Origin: Nannocystis sp.
Lineage (GTDB): Bacteria; Myxococcota_A; Polyangia; Nannocystales; Nannocystaceae
Direction of reading: 5' to 3'
Assembly: GCF_016714285.1 (NCBI RefSeq)
Contig: NZ_JADJNN010000019.1
Coordinates: forward strand, 1 to 64,000
DNA: 64,000 nucleotides
Under the pieces are notes generated by a model, which was not told the DNA's origin, made no database searches, and saw only the letters and a program-made list of their open reading frames with translations. Each line of letters starts with the position of its first letter. The stretch's first letter is position 1. Both the position numbers and the translations under genes were made by a program. Shown here in pieces: positions 44,242 through 53,423 of this stretch.

Positions 44242-46029
44242 ATGCTGGGTAGACACATGCATAAGAACCTCGTTGCGCTCGCCGGGGTCGCCTGCGCGGC
44301 GGCCATGCTCGCGGGCTGCTCGGACGACGGCGGCGGCGGCACGCTGACGACGGGCTCGACCACCGCCGCGGCCACCACGACCGCGACCACCACCGCCGCG
44401 ACGACCGCGGATACGACGACCACGGAGCCGACGACGGACCCGACGGCGGACTCGACGACCAACCCCACAGCGACCAACCCGACCACCACCGACCCGACCA
44501 CCACCGACGCGACGACCGCCAGCACCGCGACCGACGCGACCAGCACCGGCCCCGCGCCGGTCTGCGGCGACGGCAACGTCGACCCCGGCGAGGACTGCGA
44601 CGCCGGCCCCGACAACGGCGACGACAAGGCCTGCACCTCCACCTGCGCCAACAACGTGTGCGGCGACGGCCTCGTCCTTTCCGGCAGCGAGGAGTGCGAC
44701 GCCGGCCCAGACAACGGCGACGACAAGGCCTGCACCGCCGCCTGCGCCAACAACATCTGCGGCGACGGCAAAGTCCTCGCCGGCAGCGAGGGCTGCGACG
44801 ACGGCAACGACGTCGACGGCGACGGCTGCAGCGCGACCTGCGTGCTCGAGAGCTGCGGCGACGGCAAGCTCCAGGGCATGGAGGAGTGCGACGACGGCAA
44901 CGACGTCGACACCGACATGTGCCTGCCGACCTGCATCACCGCCAAGTGCGGCGACGGCTTCGTCCTGGCCGGCGTCGAGACCTGCGACGACGGCAACATG
45001 AGCGACGCCGACGCCTGCACCACGCTGTGCAAGGCCCCCGCCTGCGACGACAAGATCAAGAGCGGCGGCGAGACCGACGTCGACTGCGGCGGCATGACCT
45101 GCCCCAAGTGCGCCGTCGACAAGGCCTGCGCCGCCGCCAGCGACTGCGGCACCGGCTTCTGCAGCGCCAACAAGTGCCAGGTCGCCGCGACCTGCGCGGC
45201 GATCAAGATGGGGAACCCGCAGGCCCTGTCCGGGGTGTACACGATCGACCCCGACGGCAACGGCGGCAAGCCGGCCTTCGACACCCTCTGCAACATGACG
45301 ATCGACGGCGGCGGCTGGGCCCTGGTGCTGAACCTCGACACCTCCGACGGGCACGTCATGTGGTGGGGCAACACCAAGTGGAACGACGGCACCACCAAGG
45401 GCACGGTGATGACCGCCCTCACCGAGGACCACGTCAACGCCGGCTGGAACGACTACAGCGGCGCCAAGGACATCCTGCTGGTCGTCCACACCGAGGGCAC
45501 CGTGGTCGGCTGGAAGAGCTTCACCAAGCTGACCACCGAGACGATGCGCACCCACCTCCAGGGCGGCGACAATACGCTGATCGGCTCGCCGGTGAAGGCC
45601 TCCGACACCGCGATGGTGTGGGCCGGCGAGCGCCTGGTCCGCCTGTCCACCGCGCTCTACGCCAATCACTGCGTGCAGACCAACGGCCTGTGCACCACCG
45701 GCTCCGGCGGCTCGCCCGACGGCGATCGCATCGGCTCGAACGAGGCCACCCCGTCGGACAACCTCGGCGGCGGCCTCGGCAACTGGCACGACATGAACTA
45801 CTGCTGCAACGGCAATTACGGCAGCGGCAAGGTGTGCAACGGCTCGGCGATCCGCACCGCCTCGGAGGCCCAGGCCGGCTGGGCCGCCTGCTACAACGCG
45901 GGCGTCGGCCACTTCGGCACCGACACCTTCGCCCCCGCGACCAACACCTGCAACAACAACAACTGCGGCCAGGCCAACTGGTCCCAGGCCAGCGGCCAAT
46001 CGTACGACTACTCGATCTACCTCCGCTGA
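44242..46029 (+). CDS. Large surface lipoprotein, DUF4215 repeats plus fibrinogen-like domain
   Basis: A 595-residue lipoprotein. Signal peptide and lipobox MLAGC at about residue 26, a spacer of more than 80 residues almost purely Thr/Ala/Asp, five DUF4215 repeats (two in a CDAGPDNGDDKACT variant) and a partly degenerate sixth (CDDKIKSGGETDVDCGG), a Cys knot-like stretch, and a fibrinogen-like C-terminus (GVYTIDPDG..., MTIDGGGWALVLN, then Trp-rich). This is the same plan as the gene at 35304 but longer, so the two may be paralogues. Start at 44242 was chosen from AGGAGG with six-base spacing; ATG at 44236 and 44257 are alternatives. Confidence 0.87.
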   Translation: MLGRHMHKNLVALAGVACAAAMLAGCSDDGGGGTLTTGSTTAAATTTATTTAATTADTTTTEPTTDPTADSTTNPTATNPTTTDPTTTDATTASTATDATSTGPAPVCGDGNVDPGEDCDAGPDNGDDKACTSTCANNVCGDGLVLSGSEECDAGPDNGDDKACTAACANNICGDGKVLAGSEGCDDGNDVDGDGCSATCVLESCGDGKLQGMEECDDGNDVDTDMCLPTCITAKCGDGFVLAGVETCDDGNMSDADACTTLCKAPACDDKIKSGGETDVDCGGMTCPKCAVDKACAAASDCGTGFCSANKCQVAATCAAIKMGNPQALSGVYTIDPDGNGGKPAFDTLCNMTIDGGGWALVLNLDTSDGHVMWWGNTKWNDGTTKGTVMTALTEDHVNAGWNDYSGAKDILLVVHTEGTVVGWKSFTKLTTETMRTHLQGGDNTLIGSPVKASDTAMVWAGERLVRLSTALYANHCVQTNGLCTTGSGGSPDGDRIGSNEATPSDNLGGGLGNWHDMNYCCNGNYGSGKVCNGSAIRTASEAQAGWAACYNAGVGHFGTDTFAPATNTCNNNNCGQANWSQASGQSYDYSIYLR

Positions 46030-46046
46030 ATCGGGCCAACCCGAAC

Positions 46047-46083
46047 GGCCAGCGCCTGCCGCGTCAGCGCAGGCGCAGGCCGT
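46047..46083. terminator. Bidirectional hairpin between convergent genes
   Basis: CGGCC-a-GCGCCTGC (46047-46060) pairs with GCAGGCGC-a-GGCCG (46070-46083): 13 of 14 pairs around a nine-base loop. It lies between two stop codons 76 bases apart and would serve both strands; no strong T-run follows. Confidence 0.55.
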
Positions 46084-46105
46084 CCACCGAGCATTCGTCG
46101 CCCGA

Positions 46106-46549
46106 TCAGCCCTGGGCCGACGGGACGTCGATCGTCGCGCCGAGCAGCGCCTTGAAGCGCACCAGCAGATCGGCCTCGGCGCGCTCGACGTCGCCGTCCG
46201 CGGTCGCCACCGCGATCACGGCCGCCAGCGCGAAGTTCTTGTCGTCCTGGCTGCCGATCTTGCGCGCGAGCGCGTCGAGCTTGGTCAGGTAAGTCTGGAC
46301 CATCGCCGCCGGGGCGACCTTGATCGCCTCGACCGTCTCGTTGAAGAGGGCCTCGCCGCGCGCGCTCCCGATCGAGTTCTTGACGACCGGATTGGTGGTG
46401 GCGACCACCTTGGCCTTCTCCATCTCGGCCGCCTCGGCGTCGCCGTCGGCGAACACCATCACCGCCATCGCGGTCACCGCCCACTCCCCTGCGGCGGTCC
46501 CAACGACGATTGAACTGAGCTTGTCTTTCAGCGAGCTGAAGAATCCCAT
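46106..46549 (-). CDS. TerB-family tellurite-resistance-like protein
   Basis: A 147-residue soluble, all-helical protein. Two acidic metal-site-like segments, FADGDAEAAEME near residue 33 and ATADGDVERAEADLL near 116, are typical of TerB. Family members bind calcium or zinc and act in membrane-linked stress responses. The start at 46549 has GGAG eight bases upstream, and TAGCTT further up may be its -10. It is monocistronic, convergent with the lipoprotein to its left. Together with the TerB-like protein at 4604 it is the second of this fold in the window. Confidence 0.85.
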   Translation of the reverse strand: MGFFSSLKDKLSSIVVGTAAGEWAVTAMAVMVFADGDAEAAEMEKAKVVATTNPVVKNSIGSARGEALFNETVEAIKVAPAAMVQTYLTKLDALARKIGSQDDKNFALAAVIAVATADGDVERAEADLLVRFKALLGATIDVPSAQG

Positions 46550-46711
46550 TGCCACGACTCCTTGGGTTTCAAAAACCGAAACCGGCCGCGAAGCTACCAG
46601 GGCCCCCCCGCTGGGGTCAACCCGATCCGCGGCGCCACAACCGCGCCAGCGCGAAATGGCACGATCCACGAACTGCGCCCCGCCGCGCGACCGCAGGGGG
46701 CCTTGCGGGCC

Positions 46712-48997
46712 TCAGCCCGGAATGACGCACTGCGCGCTGGCATTGGCCGCGCTGTTGTTGTCCTCGTTGCATTCGGGGATGACCCCCGACTGGGCGTCGA
46801 AACCGTCGACGGTGACGTAGATCGCCACCGGATCGAGCCCGTCCAGATCGTAGGGCTGCTCGACCACCTCGAACGCGCCCGGGAGCAGCGCGAGCGTGGT
46901 GACCTGCTCGCCGAGCAGGGTCCCGGTGGCGTCCACCCCCGCGAAGAACAGCACCTTGACGCCCGCCGGGACGCCGAGCGAGCCGATGTTCTTGACCCGC
47001 GCCCGCAGCACCAGCTGCGCCGGGCAGCCGATCCCGCTGATCTCCAGGTCGACGATCAGGTCGGCGGCGTTGAACACACCCTTGCCCTGGAACGAGACGC
47101 GGTAGTTGTTGAAGCCGTCCGGGCCCCAGCTGTCGGGCTCGGGCTTCGGCAGCGAACCGTCGGCCTTGATGTTGGTGATATGATAACTCTGTTGATTCCA
47201 GACCCGGCGGGTCGGCATCCACTTGCCCTCGGGGTCCGAGTAGACGTGCACGCCGTTGTTGCCGGTGTTCCCGCAGTACCCGGGATTGACCATGTGATAG
47301 TCGTTGTTGGCGGAGAACGCGATATCTGCGCTCTTGTCACCGTCGACGTCGGCGATCGAGGTGAACTCGGACCAGGTGCCGTGCGACGCCAGCAGCTTGA
47401 GCAGCACGCCGCCGTCGACCCCGCTAAGGATGAAAACGTCGCAGTCGTCGTGGACGACCAGCTCGACCTGCTTGTCGCCGTCGAAGTCGAAGGCGGTCGC
47501 GGCGATCAAGCCCGAGCAGACCGACAGCGGGGTCGTCCACTTCGCGGTGAAGACCTTGGTGGCGGGGTCGTAGTCGAAGATGGTGTAGTCGCAGGGGACG
47601 TTGCGCTGGATCCCGATCTCGAGCGCCGGGTCGCCGTCCACCTCGGCGACCGTCGGCGGCCCGTTGAGGCCGTCGCCGCCGAAGCCAAGGAAGGCTATCT
47701 GCGCCCCGGTCGCGGCGTCCTGCAGGCGGATCCCGGCCGCGGTCGTGACCACGAGCTCGGGCGCGCCGTCCCCGTCAAAGTCCGCGATGCCGGGGAAGCC
47801 ATCGGGGATCGGCTGGGTCCAGATCTCCGCGCCGTCGCGCCGGTAGGCCGCGTTGCCGCCGACCACGTCCTGCGTACCGTCGCCGTCGATGTCAGCGATC
47901 ACGCTGCTCATCCCGTAGCCCGCCACCTGCGACAGCAGCTCGCGCCCGATGCCCGAGATGACCTTGCCCGTGTGGTCGAGGACGACGCCGCCGAGGACCA
48001 CCTCGCCCTTGCCGTCCCCGTCCATGTCAGCCAGCGAGATCGCGGAGCTGTACTTGCCGGCGAACCCGGCATAAGCCGTGTCGTCCGGCTTGCGCGAGCG
48101 CCACTTGACGGCTCCGTCGGCGGTGAATGCGATGATCTCCCCGGTGGTCGCCAGCGCGACGATCTCGGCCGGACCGTCGCCTTCGAGGTCGGCGACCGCG
48201 GGCGAGAAGGTGGTATTGACCGGGTTCGCGCCGCTGAGCGCGTCGGTGCTGCCGTCCCACTTCTCGGCGCCGGTCTTGCCGTCGAGTACGCGCATATAGC
48301 CGGTGATGTTCTGGTGCGGCGCCGCCTTGGTGGTAAAGATCACCTCGGGTACGCCGTCGTCGTCGAGGTCGACGATCAGCGGCGCCGACACGGCCTGGTT
48401 GTACGCCGGCTGGACCGCCGTCTGCGTCCACGACCACTTCAGCGCCGGGTTGAACTCGCCGATCTCGGCGAACTCGCACAGGCCCTCGGCGGGGAATTGG
48501 GGCAGGCACTTCTCGAGCGTTGGCTCGCAGAATTCACCGCTCTCGCAATCCAGCGACTCCTCGCAATCACCGGCCGGCTGCTTGCATTCATCGGCCACAC
48601 AGACGGCCCCCACCTCACAACATACGGCGGCGCACAGCACCCCGGAGGCGCAGTCCTCGACGCAGGTCTCGGCGATGCAGGCCTCGCCATCCTGACAGCA
48701 GGTGTTCGCCGGGCCGCACAAGATCGGGCAGAAGCCGGCCCCGGTGGTCGCGCCCGTCGAGCCCGTCGCGCTCACCGCGGTGGTCGCCTCGCTCGTCGGC
48801 GCCGTGCCGCTGCCCGTCATCCCGGTCGGATCGCCGCCCGAACTCGAGGTCGGGACCGGCTCGGTCGCGCCGCCCGTCGCGCTCACGCCGGTGCTCTGCC
48901 CGCCCGTGGCGTCGCTGTCCTGCCGGCCACTGTCGCCGCAGGCGGCGATCATGAGGGTCAGCGCGAGCGCGACGGGCACAGACATCGGAGCGGACAT
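46712..48997 (-). CDS. FG-GAP/VCBS propeller lipoprotein with CARDB domain
   Basis: A 761-residue lipoprotein: lipobox MIAAC, Ser/Thr/Gly spacer, a Cys-rich module (CGPANTCCQDGEACIAETC, CAAVCCEVGAVC), then seven or more FG-GAP-like repeats with calcium-binding loops such as DLDDDGVPEVIF, DMDGDGKGEVVLGG, DIDGDGTQDVVGGN, DFDGDGAPELVV and DVDGDKSADIAF, forming a propeller between about residues 190 and 640. A CARDB-type adhesion domain (VDLEISGIG..., RARVKNIGSLGVP) ends the protein. All point to a cell-surface binding protein. Starts at 48997 or 48985 (MSVPVALALTL) are both possible. Confidence 0.88.
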   Translation of the reverse strand: MSAPMSVPVALALTLMIAACGDSGRQDSDATGGQSTGVSATGGATEPVPTSSSGGDPTGMTGSGTAPTSEATTAVSATGSTGATTGAGFCPILCGPANTCCQDGEACIAETCVEDCASGVLCAAVCCEVGAVCVADECKQPAGDCEESLDCESGEFCEPTLEKCLPQFPAEGLCEFAEIGEFNPALKWSWTQTAVQPAYNQAVSAPLIVDLDDDGVPEVIFTTKAAPHQNITGYMRVLDGKTGAEKWDGSTDALSGANPVNTTFSPAVADLEGDGPAEIVALATTGEIIAFTADGAVKWRSRKPDDTAYAGFAGKYSSAISLADMDGDGKGEVVLGGVVLDHTGKVISGIGRELLSQVAGYGMSSVIADIDGDGTQDVVGGNAAYRRDGAEIWTQPIPDGFPGIADFDGDGAPELVVTTAAGIRLQDAATGAQIAFLGFGGDGLNGPPTVAEVDGDPALEIGIQRNVPCDYTIFDYDPATKVFTAKWTTPLSVCSGLIAATAFDFDGDKQVELVVHDDCDVFILSGVDGGVLLKLLASHGTWSEFTSIADVDGDKSADIAFSANNDYHMVNPGYCGNTGNNGVHVYSDPEGKWMPTRRVWNQQSYHITNIKADGSLPKPEPDSWGPDGFNNYRVSFQGKGVFNAADLIVDLEISGIGCPAQLVLRARVKNIGSLGVPAGVKVLFFAGVDATGTLLGEQVTTLALLPGAFEVVEQPYDLDGLDPVAIYVTVDGFDAQSGVIPECNEDNNSAANASAQCVIPG

Positions 48998-49035
48998 GCC
49001 GCGAGTGTCTCATACCCGCCGCGGGCCAGTTGGAG

Positions 49036-49041
49036 TACCCT
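49036..49041 (+). promoter_or_regulatory. TACCCT -10-like element before the 49048 gene
   Basis: TACCCT ends seven bases before the ATG at 49048, so the start codon would coincide with the transcript start. GGAG at 49032-49035 is 12 bases from the ATG, too far for an ordinary ribosome site. Confidence 0.4.
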
Positions 49042-49047
49042 CGGCCC

Positions 49048-49851
49048 ATGCTGCACGTCCGTATCGTCCTCGTCATCGCCGCGCTCGCGGCTTGCGGACC
49101 CAAGGACAGCGATGAGCAGGGCAGCGAGAGCGGGACGGCGTCGACGACGACGACGACGGGCGAGCCGTCGCCGGTGACCGGCGACACCGGCAAGACCACC
49201 GGATCTGGCGAGCCGTCGTGCCCCGATGCGAACAGCTTCATGAGCAACGGCGAGTGCTTCTGCAACGTCGGCTACGAATGGTGCTCCCCGGAGGACCCGG
49301 GCGACCTCAGCTGCTGCGAGTCCAACGCGGGCATGACAGCCTCGGGGACGACGAGCGCCGGGTCCACCAGCGCCGGGTCCACGAGCGGCGATCCCACGAC
49401 CGGCGGCGAGGCCTGCGGGACGCCGCCGCCAGCCCGCTGCGACCCGAACCTTGACGCCCGCCACTGCGACAGCGGCCCGGCCTGCGAGCTCGGCGCGAGC
49501 ACCCTGTATGCCTGCAAGGATGGCCTGTGGCAGCCCGATCCCGCGGCCGCGGACGCCCAGTGCGTGGCCCAGGGCCACGACTTCGCGTTCGGCTGCGTCG
49601 ACGGCGGCGGCGTGATCGAGGTGGCCTGCGGCGACGGCCCCGGCACCGTGTGCGCCGACGATCCCGGCTTCTGCACGAGCGCGACCGTGCTGCAGTCGTG
49701 CCTGCACGGCAAGCTCGCCGACACCGATTGCCTCACTGCGTGCATGGCGGGCGAGATCGACGGGATCAAGTACGAGACCGGCTTCTGCCTGCAGTCGCGC
49801 ATCTCCCCGAAGTGCATGTGCTGCAACCCGGGCGACCCCGGCTGCCCCTGA
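49048..49851 (+). CDS. Small Cys-rich lipoprotein of unknown function
   Basis: A 267-residue lipoprotein: signal peptide with lipobox LAAC at about residue 16, a Ser/Thr/Gly spacer, a short Cys-rich module (CPDANSFMSNGECFCNVGYE), a second spacer of TSAGSTSAGSTSGD type, and a globular domain with at least 16 Cys, ending CMCCNPGDPGCP. The even spread of Cys implies disulphides and an extracellular place. No family recognised. It is divergent from the FG-GAP lipoprotein, only 50 bp away, so both promoters overlap. Confidence 0.78.
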   Translation: MLHVRIVLVIAALAACGPKDSDEQGSESGTASTTTTTGEPSPVTGDTGKTTGSGEPSCPDANSFMSNGECFCNVGYEWCSPEDPGDLSCCESNAGMTASGTTSAGSTSAGSTSGDPTTGGEACGTPPPARCDPNLDARHCDSGPACELGASTLYACKDGLWQPDPAAADAQCVAQGHDFAFGCVDGGGVIEVACGDGPGTVCADDPGFCTSATVLQSCLHGKLADTDCLTACMAGEIDGIKYETGFCLQSRISPKCMCCNPGDPGCP

Positions 49852-49948
49852 CCCGGACGACATGGACAACCCGACGAACGCATCGAACAGCTGCGGGCCC
49901 CTGGTCGCGGCGCCCTCGATCGTCACGAGCGCGAGGACACGGTCTCGG

Positions 49949-52900
49949 TCACGGGGCAGCTCTGTGCTTCGCCAGGAACGCCTCGACCTCCGCGAGCTCC
50001 TTCGCCTTGCTCTCGCCGACCGCACGGAAGCCGTCGGCGGCCCTGCGCGCCTCGGACAGCGCGCGGGTGCGGTCGCCCTTGGTGAGGAGTAGAGCCCTGG
50101 CGAGGGAGAAGTGGGCCTCGGGCTCAAACGTCTGCATGCCCTCGTCCGCGTCGTAGATGGTGACTGCGCGCTCGAGCAGCGCCAGCGCGGCGGTCGGCTG
50201 GTGCTGCACGAGCGCGAGGTTGCCGAGGCTGCTGAGGGAAATAGCCACGTCGGGGTGGTCGGGGCCCAGCTCCTTCTCCAGGATCGCCAGCGCTCGCTCG
50301 TGAAGCACCTTCGCCTCCGCGTACGCGCCCATGGCCTGGTGAACGTTGGCGAGGTTGTCGAGGGAGAAAGCCACCTTGGGGCTGTCGGGGCCCACCTTCT
50401 CCCGGATGGCCAGCGCACGCTCGTGCAGCGCCTTCGCCTCCGCATACGCGCCTGTGGCGTAGTGAACGTTGGCGAGGTTGTAGAGGGTGTGAGCCACGTC
50501 GGGGTGGTCGGGGCCAAGCGCCTTCTCGAAGATGGCAAGCGCTCGCTCGTGCAGCACCTTCGCCTCCGCGTACGCGCCCGTGGCGTTGTGAACGAAGGCG
50601 AGGTTATCGAGGGAGCGGGCCACGTCGGGGTGGTCGGGGCCCAGTGCCTTCTCCCGGATGGCCAGCGCTCGCTCGTGCAGCACCTTCGCCTCCGCGTACG
50701 CGCCCGCGGCGTTGCGAAGGATGGCGAGGTTGTTGAGGGAAGTCGCCACGTCGGGGTGGTCGGGGCCCAGCGCCTTCTCCCGGATGGCCAGCGCTCGCTC
50801 GTGCAGCCGCTTCGCCTCCGCGTACGCACCCGTGGCCTCGTGAACGTTGGCGAGGTTGTTGAGGGGTATGCCTATCTCGGGGTGGTCGGGGCCCAGCGCC
50901 TTCTCCGCGATGGCCAGCGCGCGCTCGTACAGCACCTTCGCCTCCGCGTACTCGCCCACGGCGTGGTGAACGTTGGCGAGGCCGCTGAGGGATATGGCCA
51001 CTTGGGGGTGGTCGGGGCCCAGCGCCTTCTCCCAGATGGTCAGCGCTCGCGCGTACAGCACCTTCGCCTCCGCATACGCGCCCGTGGCGTAGTGAACGTT
51101 GGCGAGGTTGTTGAGGAAGATGGCCATGCTGGGGTGGTCGGGGCCCAGCGCCTTCTCCCCGATGACCAGCGCTCGCTCGTACAGCTCCTTCGCCTCCGCG
51201 TGGGTGCCCATGGCGTCGTGAACGAGGGCAAGGTGGTTGAGACGGCCAGCTTCGCCGAGTTTCAGGGGGTCGCCGGCAAGCAAGAGCGCGACCTCGGCGT
51301 GGCCCGCCCATACCTTGGCCTCGGCATGACGAGCCTGCCGTTTCCCGATGTTGAGCACGAGGTCGACAGCGGCGCGGACCGCCACGTCCCACGCCCGCAC
51401 CCTGGACGCCGCCATGTACGCTGCAAGGCTCGCGGCCTCGGCCTCCGAATAGACACCTGTCCGCTCGAGCAAGTCCCCCTCGAGCTGCCGGGCCGCGGCG
51501 GTCAGAGGCGGCCAGCCGAGCGCCTCCGCGTCCGCCAGGGCCGAGCGCACCTGCTTCAGGCCGTCGGGGAACTTGCCAGCCAGACGCAGGGTCCGCGCCC
51601 GGGACAGCGCCGCTCGCACTTCATCGATCCGCGCACGCGCGTCCGCGGGTGGTGGCGGCGGCAGGGCCGCGAGGACTTGCACGTCGATGCAGGGCGACAC
51701 CGGCGGCAGGCCGGCGGCCGCGGTGACCGCCTTCTGTACGACCGTCGCGTCGGCGCGCGCCAGCTCCGTGGCGAGTGCCGCGAGCTCCATCCGCCGCTCG
51801 TCGAGGCACCACACGGCCCGGTCGAGTTGCTCCGCGCTGAGCGTCTCCTCGACCTCGGCGGCGAGGCATGCCCGGGTCCGGTGCTCCCGCCAGGCCTCGG
51901 CCTGTGCGTCGAAGAACGGCATGACCTTCTCCGCGGTCACCGGCGCGTAGCTCACCCCGGTGGCGACGATGCCGTCACGCACGCCGGCCCGCGCCTCGTC
52001 GTTCCAGACCGCGAAGATGCCGGCACCGTCCGCCTCGCACGCCGCGACGCGCTCGGCCCGGTCGTGACGCTGGTACAGCGCCGCGGATGCGCCGAGAGCC
52101 GCCGCCGCCGCGACGCCCACGAGCCACCTCCGAGCCCGGGCCCGAGCCCGGCCCTGCGACAGCGCATCGAGCAGCGCCTGCATCGACGCGAAGCGGCGCC
52201 CGGGGTCCGCCGCGAGTCCTCGCAAGCACACCCGGCGCAGCCAGCCGGGCACCCGCCGCGAATGTGCGTCGCGCGGGACGGGCTGCACTCTCCCTGACAG
52301 CACATTCGCCGCCAGCTCGATCAGCGTGGCGCCAGCGAACGGCCGCTCGCCCATCAGCGCCTCCCACAGCGTGACGCACAGCGAGAACACGTCGGTCCGT
52401 GCATCGACCGTATCGCCGCGGAACTGCTCCGGGCTCATGTACGCGGGCGTGCCCATCACGCTCCCTGCCCGGGTCACCTGCGCGGCCAGGGCCGCGAGCT
52501 CAGGACCCGCGGCCGTCGGCGCCCCGGGCCGGACCGGTGCGGGCCCGTCGTCCCCGAGCGCACGCACGAGACCGAGATCCATCACCCGCACGCGGCCGTC
52601 CGCGCCGAGCATGAGGTTGTCCGGCTTGATGTCACGGTGCACGAGGCCGGCCTTGTGCGCCGCCGACAGTCCACGCACGGCCGGTATCAGGACGTCCAGA
52701 ACCTCGCGCCACGTTCGCCGCTGCTTCAGCCACGCCGACAGCGTCTCGCCCTCGACGTACTCCATCGCCACCCACACCGCTCGTTCGTGCTCGCCGACGT
52801 CGTGCACCGCCACGATGTGCGGGTGGTTGAGCTTCGCCAGCGCCTGGGCTTCCCGCACCAGACGGGTCCGTGCCTCGCCCGCCGTGAACGGGTCGGCGTC

Positions 52901-53140
52901 ACCCAACCGCGGATGCAGCAGTTTGAGCGCCACCTTGCGGTCGAGCTCGGGGTCATAGGCCGCGAACACCACCCCCATCCCGCCGGCGCCGAGCTTCGCC
53001 AGCACCACGTAGCGGCCGACGATGGTGCCGCGCGCGAGGTCAGCGGGCGCGTGCTCGCCAGACCGGGCCGCGTCGCCGCGACTGGTGGCGGCAGTGGCGG
53101 CCAGCGCCGCGTCGTGGGTGGGCGACGCGGTCTCGGTCAC
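49949..53140 (-). CDS. Ser/Thr protein kinase with eight-repeat TPR array (kinase 2)
   Basis: A 1063-residue kinase from a GTG start at 53140 with AAGG eight bases upstream. Kinase domain about 40-325: GAGGMGVVF, Lys73 (ALKLL), VHRDIKPDN with Asp170, and SPEQ at 236-239. The usual DFG is DLG (MDLGL, 188-190), with Asp conserved, so activity is still possible. Membrane helix about 339-355. From 51241 back to 50237 the tail is eight consecutive 42-residue TPRs of kinesin-light-chain type (for example ATGAYAEAKVLHERALAI and EKALGPDHPDVA), one of them one codon shorter (VGPDSPKVAF). The repeats are very alike in DNA too. Confidence 0.92.
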   Translation of the reverse strand: MTETASPTHDAALAATAATSRGDAARSGEHAPADLARGTIVGRYVVLAKLGAGGMGVVFAAYDPELDRKVALKLLHPRLGDADPFTAGEARTRLVREAQALAKLNHPHIVAVHDVGEHERAVWVAMEYVEGETLSAWLKQRRTWREVLDVLIPAVRGLSAAHKAGLVHRDIKPDNLMLGADGRVRVMDLGLVRALGDDGPAPVRPGAPTAAGPELAALAAQVTRAGSVMGTPAYMSPEQFRGDTVDARTDVFSLCVTLWEALMGERPFAGATLIELAANVLSGRVQPVPRDAHSRRVPGWLRRVCLRGLAADPGRRFASMQALLDALSQGRARARARRWLVGVAAAAALGASAALYQRHDRAERVAACEADGAGIFAVWNDEARAGVRDGIVATGVSYAPVTAEKVMPFFDAQAEAWREHRTRACLAAEVEETLSAEQLDRAVWCLDERRMELAALATELARADATVVQKAVTAAAGLPPVSPCIDVQVLAALPPPPPADARARIDEVRAALSRARTLRLAGKFPDGLKQVRSALADAEALGWPPLTAAARQLEGDLLERTGVYSEAEAASLAAYMAASRVRAWDVAVRAAVDLVLNIGKRQARHAEAKVWAGHAEVALLLAGDPLKLGEAGRLNHLALVHDAMGTHAEAKELYERALVIGEKALGPDHPSMAIFLNNLANVHYATGAYAEAKVLYARALTIWEKALGPDHPQVAISLSGLANVHHAVGEYAEAKVLYERALAIAEKALGPDHPEIGIPLNNLANVHEATGAYAEAKRLHERALAIREKALGPDHPDVATSLNNLAILRNAAGAYAEAKVLHERALAIREKALGPDHPDVARSLDNLAFVHNATGAYAEAKVLHERALAIFEKALGPDHPDVAHTLYNLANVHYATGAYAEAKALHERALAIREKVGPDSPKVAFSLDNLANVHQAMGAYAEAKVLHERALAILEKELGPDHPDVAISLSSLGNLALVQHQPTAALALLERAVTIYDADEGMQTFEPEAHFSLARALLLTKGDRTRALSEARRAADGFRAVGESKAKELAEVEAFLAKHRAAP
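50237..51241. repeat. Tandem 126-bp array coding for TPRs of kinase 2
   Basis: Eight in-frame tandem units, seven of 126 bases and one of 123. Phrases such as GGGGCCCAGCGCCTTCTC recur almost unchanged at a fixed period. Such an array can gain or lose units by recombination and may assemble incorrectly from short reads. Confidence 0.85.
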
Positions 53141-53423
53141 GGGGTCGACCTTCGCGCCGGCTTCATGAGGACCGGCGGAGTGGCCCGGGTCGCAAGCCCG
53201 GCCACGGCGGTGGAAGTGGGGCCGATCATGGAATCCCTACTGGCACCTCTAACTCGAGCGTGGCGCCTTGTCACCGCCGCGGACATCGAGGCCATCCCGA
53301 GCGGCGCGGACCTGTTCGGCGCGCGGCCCGTGCCCGCGTCGGGGCCCCGCCGAACGCCGCGGAGCACCTCACGGAATTGATCCGCGGTCCACGGTCACTA
53401 TCCCCGGGGTCCCGCGCCCAGCC

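Noticed and set aside
50237..51241. Regular repeats in kinase 2 as a CRISPR-like array
   Set aside because: The period is 126 bases, the units are coding and in frame, and no unique spacers or cas genes exist.
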